A stretch of DNA of 64,000 nucleotides from JARRRD01 sp037381085. Its GTDB lineage: Bacteria > Nitrospirota > Thermodesulfovibrionia > Thermodesulfovibrionales > UBA6898. Below, one piece after another: positions 33,938-40,911 of this stretch. How positions within the stretch are numbered: the stretch's first letter is position 1; each line of letters starts with the position of its first letter. A program made the position numbers and the translations under genes. The notes beneath the pieces are model-generated. The model was not told the DNA's origin, made no database searches, and worked only from the letters and a program-made list of their open reading frames with translations. The stretch is from positions 1 through 64,000 of the forward strand of contig JARRRD010000001.1 of the NCBI GenBank assembly GCA_037381085.1. Reading direction: 5' to 3'.

Positions 33938-34617
33938 AGGTGATGGCCGACGTCCGTCCGGAAATAACGATAGACGGGATCAGCCGCCTGTTGGGATACG
34001 GGAGACCCAGAGACTTATCCAGAAGGATGTTGCGCGCTATCGAAAGGTCTCTGGAAAAATCTCAGCACTTGATAAGACCGAGAGTTCTGTACACGGAAAA
34101 GAAGATAAGGTCCGTCGGAAACGGCGCCCTCGTCCTTGAGAAAAATGTCGTTATCCGCAGCAGGAAGCTGTCCAGGGTATGCGGGAAATGCGACAGGGCG
34201 GCTATCTTCGTCGCGACAATAGGGAAGGGGATCGATTCACTTATCCGTAAGCTCACGGAACAGAAGAGGGTGGCAGAGGCTTATATAGTTGATGCCATAG
34301 GTTCTACGGCTGCGGAGCGGACGGTGGATGCCTTCCAGAGGAAGTACAATGCTGTTAAAACTGAACGGGGGGAAAGAACGACACTGAGGTTCAGTCCGGG
34401 CTACTGCGACTGGAGGGTCGAGGAACAAAAGAAACTGTTCAACGTCGTCGACAACTCACTGATCGGCGTTGAACTGAGCGAGAGTTATCTCATGACGCCA
34501 CGGAAATCAGTCTCGGGAATCTTCGGTATAGGCAGACCGGAGGAGATTGGCCATGTCCCGACAAATCCCTGTGTGATGTGCAGCATGCGCAACTGTATCG
34601 CGCGAAGGAGCGCTTAG
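33934..34617 (+). CDS. MetH activation-domain-like protein (corrinoid reactivation)
   Basis: 227 residues resembling the AdoMet-binding reactivation domain of cobalamin-dependent methionine synthase: TLRFSPGYCDWRVEEQKKLF near residue 150 and ELSESYLMTPRKSVSGIFG near 180. A C-terminal NPCVMCSMRNC cysteine cluster may bind metal or an Fe-S centre. Stand-alone versions accompany corrinoid methyltransferase systems, where reactivation of oxidised Co(II) is needed. That is my inference for this protein. It precedes the first mttB-like gene by 30 bases. Confidence 0.8.
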   Translation: MKVMADVRPEITIDGISRLLGYGRPRDLSRRMLRAIERSLEKSQHLIRPRVLYTEKKIRSVGNGALVLEKNVVIRSRKLSRVCGKCDRAAIFVATIGKGIDSLIRKLTEQKRVAEAYIVDAIGSTAAERTVDAFQRKYNAVKTERGERTTLRFSPGYCDWRVEEQKKLFNVVDNSLIGVELSESYLMTPRKSVSGIFGIGRPEEIGHVPTNPCVMCSMRNCIARRSA

Positions 34618-34647
34618 AGGAATTGCAAAGAATTGATATGAGGATTC

Positions 34648-36111
34648 ATGAACATGATTGAAGCAAAAGGACTCGAAGGAGGGCTGTACACTCCGCTTTC
34701 CGATGAAGACATCGAAAAAATACACCTGACATCGATGAAGGTCTTTTCCGATGTTGGAATCAGGGTGAGCAACGGGCGCGCCCGGGAACTCTTTTCCGGT
34801 GCGGGGGCGCGTGTTGATAGTGAGACCGGACTCGTCAGGATCGACCCCGGTATGGTAATGGAGCTGGCCGGCAGAGCGCCGGAAATGATCACTCTCTATG
34901 GCCGGAAGCCGGAGCACACTCTGGAGGTGGGCGGCAGAAAGGTATACGCCGGAACAGGCGGCACGGCCCTGTACGTCATGGAGGCAGGCAGTGATACGAA
35001 GCGGCCGGCCCGGCTGTCTGACATAAGAGACATCGCCCGTCTTGTGGATACCCTCGACAACATCCACTTGTTTATGCTGCCCGTTTTTCCGAGCGATGTA
35101 GAGGAAGAGTCGGTGGACGTCAACAGGTTCGGTGTAGCGCTGGCCTATTGCAGCAAGCATATTATGGGAGGCGTATACACCATCGAAGGCGTAAGAAACG
35201 TCATAAGGATGGCGGCAATGATCGCCGGTTCTGAGGAGGCCCTGCGGAAGAGGCCACTGGTTTCCATGGTCACATGCTGCGGTATAAGCCCTTTTGTTCT
35301 GGACGACAAGTACGGCGAGCTGACCATGGAGGTTGCCGCTGCCGGCATACCTCTTGTGACACCGGTGGAACCGCTCTGCGGCGCTACATCTCCCATAACA
35401 CTGGCGGGCAATCTTGTCGTCCAGAATGTTGATACTCTTGCCGGAGTAATGCTTTCCCAGTTGGTGAATCCCGGGACGCCCGTGTTTTACGGCTGCATCT
35501 CAAGCATTGCAGACATGAAGGACATGAAGTATCTCAGCGGTGCCGTAGAGATGGGACTGATGAACGCCGCCGCGTCTCAGCTTGCCAGGTATTACAGACT
35601 TCCCATATATTCCACTGCCGGCATGTCCGACTCGAAGACGCTGGACGTGCAGGCTGGATACGAGTCTGCCATCACGAGTCTTCTCGTTGCCCTGGCAGGC
35701 GGGAATTTCATACATGACGCTGCAGGGTTCCTTGAATTCTGTATGTGCGCAAGCTACGAAAAATATGTCACCGACAATGAGATACTCGGCATGGTGATGC
35801 GGGCCGTTAGGGGAATAGAGGTCAATGACGAGACGATGGCCTTCGACCTCCTCAAAGACATAGGGGCAGGGGGGCACTTTGTATCGGCGCGTCATACGCG
35901 TAAGTTCATGAGGAGGGAGCAGTATTCCCCCCTGATTTCAGACCGGAGCACGCGGGAGGAATGGGAGAAGTCGGGGAGCCCGGATGCGAGAGAGCGTGCG
36001 CGTCAGAAGGTCCTTTCAGTTCTGGACCGCCCTGAACAGAGCGTGATCTCTCCAGAGATAAGGAAGAAGATCAGGGAAGAGATCCCCGGTATCGATGCGC
36101 GGTATGTGTAG
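34648..36111 (+). CDS. Trimethylamine methyltransferase (MttB) family protein, non-pyrrolysine, copy 1
   Basis: 487 residues of the MttB superfamily TIM-barrel: IHLTSMKVFSDVGIRVSNGR near the N-terminus, MVTCCGISPFVLDDKYGE, and MLSQLVNPGTPVFYGCISS and YYRLPIYSTAGMSDSKTLD in the core. The frame is uninterrupted, so it has no amber-encoded pyrrolysine. Family members without it demethylate quaternary amines (MtgB for glycine betaine, others for carnitine or proline betaine), passing methyl to a corrinoid protein. The adjacent betaine-type importer fits. The precise substrate is unknown. Confidence 0.92.
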   Translation: MNMIEAKGLEGGLYTPLSDEDIEKIHLTSMKVFSDVGIRVSNGRARELFSGAGARVDSETGLVRIDPGMVMELAGRAPEMITLYGRKPEHTLEVGGRKVYAGTGGTALYVMEAGSDTKRPARLSDIRDIARLVDTLDNIHLFMLPVFPSDVEEESVDVNRFGVALAYCSKHIMGGVYTIEGVRNVIRMAAMIAGSEEALRKRPLVSMVTCCGISPFVLDDKYGELTMEVAAAGIPLVTPVEPLCGATSPITLAGNLVVQNVDTLAGVMLSQLVNPGTPVFYGCISSIADMKDMKYLSGAVEMGLMNAAASQLARYYRLPIYSTAGMSDSKTLDVQAGYESAITSLLVALAGGNFIHDAAGFLEFCMCASYEKYVTDNEILGMVMRAVRGIEVNDETMAFDLLKDIGAGGHFVSARHTRKFMRREQYSPLISDRSTREEWEKSGSPDARERARQKVLSVLDRPEQSVISPEIRKKIREEIPGIDARYV

Positions 36112-36114
36112 TCT

Positions 36115-36316
36115 GGCGTTACAGAACAGCAAGGAAGGAACACCGAAAAAGTCTTGTAATGACGACATGATTTTATCTATATACCACATAAATGAGCACT
36201 TAACGTTTGATGACTCTAAAAGAAAGGCTGGCAGACCATTCTATAGGGCTTTGAGGTGTCGCTACAAGACATTTTTCAGCGCCCTTCCGTGCTTTCAGCT
36301 ATTTTCTTGCAAGTGC
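36115..36316 (+). repeat. Repeat family A, copy 2
   Basis: Begins 3 bases after the mttB-like stop (TGGCGTTACAGAACAGC), continues with CACCGAAAAAGTCTTGTAATG and ends near TTGCAAGT after GTCGCTACAAGACATTTTTC. Same orientation as copies 3 and 4, opposite to copy 1. It splits the methyltransferase operon between the first mttB-like gene and the methyl-THF methyltransferase. Confidence 0.78.
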
Positions 36317-36349
36317 GAGATTTGGTCTTAACGTCCAAAGGCGGCAGGT

Positions 36350-37165
36350 ATGATCATAATCGGGGAAAAGATTAACGCCACAATCCCTTCAATCAGGGAG
36401 GCCGTGATTGCCCACGACGGTGAGATGCTGAGGGATCTCGCCGTTAGGCAGAAGGGATCCGGAGCGGACATCATAGACGTGAATGTCGGCACCGGTGATG
36501 GAAGCGGTGAGGATGAGCGGCGGGACATGGAATGGCTTGTGGGCCTTTTGGCGGCCGACGATGTTGACGCCATGCTCTGTATCGACAGCGCCGATGCCGT
36601 TGTTCTCGATGCCGGGCTGCGGTCAGGCGGCAAAAAGGTGGCGATGATAAACTCGGTCAAGGCCACCGAGAGGAATATGGAGGAGGTGTTGCCGCTGGCG
36701 GCAGAATACGGGGTGCCTGTTGTTGCTCTCGCCATGGACGAAAACGGTATACCCGGCGATGCCGCCGGACGCCTTAAGGCTTGCGAAAAGATTCTCAAGG
36801 GTGCTGAGTCTTTCGGTCTGGCGGCCGAGAAGGTTTATTTCGATCCCCTGGTGCTTCCCATAAGTACTGATATTTCGCAGGGGCGGACGACCCTTGAGAC
36901 CCTGGAAAAGATCAAGACACTTTTCCCCGGTGCGGGGACGGTGCTTGCGCTCAGCAATGTCTCCTTCGGATTGCCCAAACGCGCACTTATCAACACCGCC
37001 CTGCTCCATATGGCCATGCTTTCGGGCGTCGACGCCGCAATTGTTAATCCTCTGGACAACGCCGTCATGTCGGCCGTAAGGGCCGGAGAAGCGGTTTTGG
37101 GAAGAGACCGCCATTGCCGCAGGTATCTGCGGGCAACGAGACAGGACAGGCAGAAAGGAAATTAG
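36350..37165 (+). CDS. Methyltetrahydrofolate:corrinoid methyltransferase (MtgA/AcsE-like, DHPS fold)
   Basis: 271 residues with the pterin-binding fold: IIIGEKINATIPSIREAV, GADIIDVNVGTG, DAMLCIDSADAVVLDAGL and LSNVSFGLPKRALINTA, where the Asn of SNVSFGLP contacts the pterin in relatives. It moves methyl between a corrinoid protein and THF. Sitting between two MttB homologues and a corrinoid protein, it is likely the step that feeds demethylated carbon into the folate pool. The next gene starts 4 bases later. Confidence 0.92.
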   Translation: MIIIGEKINATIPSIREAVIAHDGEMLRDLAVRQKGSGADIIDVNVGTGDGSGEDERRDMEWLVGLLAADDVDAMLCIDSADAVVLDAGLRSGGKKVAMINSVKATERNMEEVLPLAAEYGVPVVALAMDENGIPGDAAGRLKACEKILKGAESFGLAAEKVYFDPLVLPISTDISQGRTTLETLEKIKTLFPGAGTVLALSNVSFGLPKRALINTALLHMAMLSGVDAAIVNPLDNAVMSAVRAGEAVLGRDRHCRRYLRATRQDRQKGN

Positions 37166-37169
37166 GTAT

Positions 37170-38693
37170 ATGGTTGAAACTTTCAGAGAAGGCCTGGTGG
37201 TGAGGCCCTATTCACGGCTGTCGGAGGAGGAGATCGGGAGGCTCGACAGGGCGTCTCTTTCGATACTTGAGGACATCGGGATTATCTGTTTCAACGACGA
37301 GGCTACGAGCATACTGGCAGCGACCGGCTGCCGGACAGAGCGTCTGGACGAGCGTTCTCACAAGATAAGGTTACCGGCATCCGTAGTCAGGGATGCGCTG
37401 GCTTCAGCTCCTTCCGCTGTGAAACTGGGTGCCCGGGACCCCGGGAATGCGTTGATACTGGATGCCGAAGTGCCGCGGATCTATTTCGGCAGCGGGTCGG
37501 AAACCAACGTCTGGCTGGATACGGACATGGAGGTATTTGTCAGCGAGAGAGACCCCGGGCGAAAAAAGAGGCTGCCCGTATTTACCGAGGAGAGGGGGAA
37601 TGTCGAGCGTCTCGGTACTGCAGCGAGACTTGCCGAAGAACTTGAGCATCTCGACTTTTTCATAAGGCCCGTCAACATACAGGATGAGGACATCACGGAA
37701 GAAAATCACGATGTGAACAAATTCTACATATCCCTCAGGAATACGACGAAGCACGTGCAGGCCGGTCTGACGAGTCTGGGTCAACTGGACAATGTTGTGA
37801 GACTTGCCGAGATAGTCGCCGGCGGCAGGGAGGCCTTTAAGGAGAATCCGGTCATTTCTTTCATCACCTGTACGGTCAAGAGTCCGCTCCAGATGGTTGA
37901 CGATGCGACACAGAAGCTGATCGAATTTGCACGCAGGGGGATACCTTTTGTGGTTTCCAGTTCTCCCCAGGGCGGATCTACAGCGCCTATCCAGGAGGCG
38001 GGAATGGTGGCCCAGATCAACGCCGAGATCCTCGCCGGCATCACTCTTACACAACTGGTAAACCCCGGCACGCCCGTTATCTACGGCAGCGTCCCCGTCA
38101 GGGCACGAATGGACAATCTGCACGATTTCTACGGAGCCCCGGAGTTTAACCAGTACAATATAGATTGCATACAGATGGCTCGATATTACAGGATACCCTG
38201 CTATTCGACGGCAGGGGTGGGGGATTCAAAGGTGCCGGGCATGCAGGCGACAATAGAAAAATTCTTTACCCATATCCCTATCGCCATGAGCGGAGCGCAG
38301 TATATCCACTATGCTTTCGGACTCCTGGACAGGACCAACACATTCTGCCCGGTGCAGGCGGTCCTCGACAACGAACATATCGGTATGATCAAGAGGTTCC
38401 TGGCGTCGCCGAGGCTCTCGATAGCGGACGTTGACGAATCGCTTGCCCAGATAGATAAAGTCATGGCTTCGCATCAGAAGCTTTACGCCCGCTTTGTGAG
38501 AAAGAGTCTGCGGTCCGGGCGGATCTATTCTCACTATCCCTTCGAGGGCAGAAACGGCGATGACGAAGTGATAGATATGGCAGTGGAACGTATGGACAGA
38601 CTCCTGTTGAGGCCGGCAAGGTCATTGCCGGTGGAGACAGAAACCCGCGTATTCGAGGAAGTTCCGGGGCTGCTTTCCCGGCTCAGGACATAA
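37170..38693 (+). CDS. MttB family methyltransferase, non-pyrrolysine, copy 2
   Basis: 507 residues. Same family as the gene at 34648 but divergent and about 20 residues longer. Shared core words: LTQLVNPGTPVIYGSVPVRA, YYRIPCYSTAGVGDSKVPG and ARRGIPFVVSSSPQGGSTAP. The frame has no in-frame stop, so no pyrrolysine. Two such proteins with one corrinoid protein suggest two methylated substrates, or sequential removal of methyl groups from one. An internal alternative (non-catalytic partner) is possible. Confidence 0.92.
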   Translation: MVETFREGLVVRPYSRLSEEEIGRLDRASLSILEDIGIICFNDEATSILAATGCRTERLDERSHKIRLPASVVRDALASAPSAVKLGARDPGNALILDAEVPRIYFGSGSETNVWLDTDMEVFVSERDPGRKKRLPVFTEERGNVERLGTAARLAEELEHLDFFIRPVNIQDEDITEENHDVNKFYISLRNTTKHVQAGLTSLGQLDNVVRLAEIVAGGREAFKENPVISFITCTVKSPLQMVDDATQKLIEFARRGIPFVVSSSPQGGSTAPIQEAGMVAQINAEILAGITLTQLVNPGTPVIYGSVPVRARMDNLHDFYGAPEFNQYNIDCIQMARYYRIPCYSTAGVGDSKVPGMQATIEKFFTHIPIAMSGAQYIHYAFGLLDRTNTFCPVQAVLDNEHIGMIKRFLASPRLSIADVDESLAQIDKVMASHQKLYARFVRKSLRSGRIYSHYPFEGRNGDDEVIDMAVERMDRLLLRPARSLPVETETRVFEEVPGLLSRLRT

Positions 38694-38722
38694 ATAGCAA
38701 TTATTTTACAAAGGAGGTCAGG

Positions 38723-39415
38723 GTGGCTATGGAAGAGAGAAACCTGATAGAGGAAATAAAGGTCAACATCATTCAGGGAAGGATCAACAGCGAAGACGAA
38801 GGTTTTGAGGACGGTTTCGAAGGCAGGCCGGCGACTGTCGAGCTGATCGGCGAGGCCATGAAGGAGAATGTTGATGTAAAGGACCTTGTAATAAGCGGCT
38901 TGACGGCCGGTATGGATACAGTAGGCAGGAACTTCGAGAGCGGCAAGTACCTGATACCGGACATGCTCGCGTCAGCGGAGGCCGTCGGTGCTGCGATGGA
39001 TATCCTCGGGCCGCATCTGGAGAAGGCCGGGGTCGAGACTAAGGGGAGATTCGTCATAGCAACGGTTAAAGGAGACCTTCATGATATAGGCAAGAACATT
39101 GTCTCCATAATGCTCAAAGGTGCGGGCTTCGACGTCGTCGACCTGGGGACGGACGTACGGGCGGAGAAGATCATCGAGGCAGCAGAACAGCACAGGCCGC
39201 AGTTCCTGGGTCTTTCGGCTCTTTTGACGACCACCATGCGTGAAATGGAGAGCGTGATCAGTATGCTGGCTGAAAGGGGACTCAGGCAGGACATGAAGGT
39301 CCTCATAGGCGGAGCACCGACTTCCCGCGATTTTGCCGCTAAGATCGGGGCCGACGCACACTGCGCGGACGCGTTTCAGGCGATAGAATTTACAAATTCG
39401 GTCTGCGTGGGCTGA
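38723..39415 (+). CDS. Corrinoid methyl-carrier protein (MtgC/MtbC-like)
   Basis: 230 residues. A helical cap domain (residues 1-105) is followed by the Rossmann-type B12 domain with the lower-ligand motif in KGDLHDIGKNIVSIML (DxHxxG) and, later, LGLSALLTTTMREMESVI and VLIGGAPTSRDFA. It accepts methyl from the MttB homologues and delivers it to the MtgA-like enzyme. The perfect AAGGAGG favours the GTG at 38723; ATG at 38729 is the alternative. Confidence 0.95.
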   Translation: MAMEERNLIEEIKVNIIQGRINSEDEGFEDGFEGRPATVELIGEAMKENVDVKDLVISGLTAGMDTVGRNFESGKYLIPDMLASAEAVGAAMDILGPHLEKAGVETKGRFVIATVKGDLHDIGKNIVSIMLKGAGFDVVDLGTDVRAEKIIEAAEQHRPQFLGLSALLTTTMREMESVISMLAERGLRQDMKVLIGGAPTSRDFAAKIGADAHCADAFQAIEFTNSVCVG

Positions 39416-39426
39416 AGGATTACTGA

Positions 39427-40680
39427 ATGTCAGAGGAGAAACCTTATTCAGAAGCGGTGACCACCGGGCAGTACGCCAAGAAGACGGGTCTCACAGGCAA
39501 GTATGACAATGTCCGCCGTTTCTGGGAGGACGAGGTGACGAGGCTTTTTGTCAGGCACTACCTCAAGGAGCTGGTCGACGAAAAGGCGAGGAGACTTGAA
39601 AGGTTGAAGATATTGGACATCGGATGCGGATCGGGCGACGGATTTGAACTGCTGATGGGAATGACGGTCAAGGACAGGGGTCTCTACGAGTATGCGGTCG
39701 AACTGATAGACCCCGACCAGCTCGGTTTTTACCTCGGTCTGGATATCAATCGTGATCTCCTGAAACAGGCGCAGGAGATTTACGGCGGCAACGAGAAGAT
39801 CCTCTTCCGGGAGGGTGATTTTAACGGGAGGCTTCAGCCTGAAGAAGGCCCTTTTGATGTCTACTTCACCTCCTATGGGACCCTTTCTCATAACCATGAT
39901 GCCCAGACGGTGCAGGTGTTGACCGATATAGCCGCGGGATGTGGCAAGTACGCCCTTGTGATTTGCGACTGGCTCGGAAGATATTCATATGAATGGCAGG
40001 ACCTGTGGGTCGGGAAGACGGAAGACGAGACATTCATGGATTACAGGATCTCCTATATTTATCCTCCCGAGGAGAGGCGGGTGATCGATATTCCTTCTTT
40101 CCCCCTCCGGCTGATCTCGGCCGACGAGGTGAGGGGGATCGTGGATAGGGCGGCCCGGCAGTCGGGGGCGGAGATAAGGATCCGGAGGCTCTTCGACAGA
40201 TCGCTGTTTGTCGGTCGCCACATGGATACGGCGGAATATAACCGGCACTGTCCTGCAATCCGCGAGGTTGTGAATTCCCTTCTCGAACCGAACACGCGCA
40301 CCGACCTGGAGTCGCTTATTATTGATTACTCTCCCAGAAAGGATTTTGCCGAACTGAATTCCTTTTTTGAGGGCTTCACCATGTGCTGGAATACGCTTGT
40401 AAGGCGCACCATGGAGTTCCTTTCGAAATTCGATGACAGATCTTCAGCCGGAGAGGGTCTGAACCTGGAAATGTATACTTTCTATCCCGAACCGCTCAAA
40501 GAAGCGGTAAAGACCATGAAGAGAGTTATAGATGCAACGGGCCGTCTTCCGGGCGACACCAGGGCCAACATCATCGAGCCCCAGCTTGCCTACGCCCTGA
40601 GGAGGCTTGAAATGGAGATGCAACCGGGAGCTGGAGTAGGGCACGGACTTGTTGGGATACTGGAAATAAGGAAATCGTGA
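39427..40680 (+). CDS. SAM-dependent methyltransferase of unassigned specificity
   Basis: 417 residues. Motif I of class I methyltransferases is plain (LKILDIGCGSGDGFELL near residue 60), with LGLDINRDLLKQA as the acidic second strand. About 170 residues after the methyltransferase core (FEGFTMCWNTLVRRTMEFLS onward) match no domain I know. It starts 11 bases after the corrinoid gene, so it belongs to the same unit. It might remethylate a demethylated product or modify the substrate. Confidence 0.75.
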   Translation: MSEEKPYSEAVTTGQYAKKTGLTGKYDNVRRFWEDEVTRLFVRHYLKELVDEKARRLERLKILDIGCGSGDGFELLMGMTVKDRGLYEYAVELIDPDQLGFYLGLDINRDLLKQAQEIYGGNEKILFREGDFNGRLQPEEGPFDVYFTSYGTLSHNHDAQTVQVLTDIAAGCGKYALVICDWLGRYSYEWQDLWVGKTEDETFMDYRISYIYPPEERRVIDIPSFPLRLISADEVRGIVDRAARQSGAEIRIRRLFDRSLFVGRHMDTAEYNRHCPAIREVVNSLLEPNTRTDLESLIIDYSPRKDFAELNSFFEGFTMCWNTLVRRTMEFLSKFDDRSSAGEGLNLEMYTFYPEPLKEAVKTMKRVIDATGRLPGDTRANIIEPQLAYALRRLEMEMQPGAGVGHGLVGILEIRKS

Positions 40681-40790
40681 ATGCCTCCGGATGCATAACC
40701 AAAGCAACGATTTCATTCCGGCAATTAGAGGTCGCAGATACTTTATCCCGGGGTGTCTGAAAAATACAGAGGAGCCGGAATGAAGATGAA

Positions 40791-40819
40791 TTGCATCGTA
40801 CTTATTCGTTATGTATAAT
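40791..40819 (+). promoter_or_regulatory. Sigma70-like promoter for the UPF0182 gene
   Basis: TTGCAT (40791-40796), a 17-base spacer and TATAAT (40814-40819), about 90 bases before the start codon. No other gene lies in the 231-base gap 40681-40911. Confidence 0.65.
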
Positions 40820-40911
40820 ACGCGAGAAGTGGTTTTTTGCGGCAGGCCGGATAATAGAAGCTCCGAGGGAGGCTGTTGAAGCTGCGCCTCCGCTGATAGA
40901 AGGGAACATAC

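Noticed and set aside
34648..38693. Possible pyrrolysine-containing trimethylamine methyltransferase
   Set aside because: Both MttB-family genes read through without an in-frame amber codon, so neither uses pyrrolysine.
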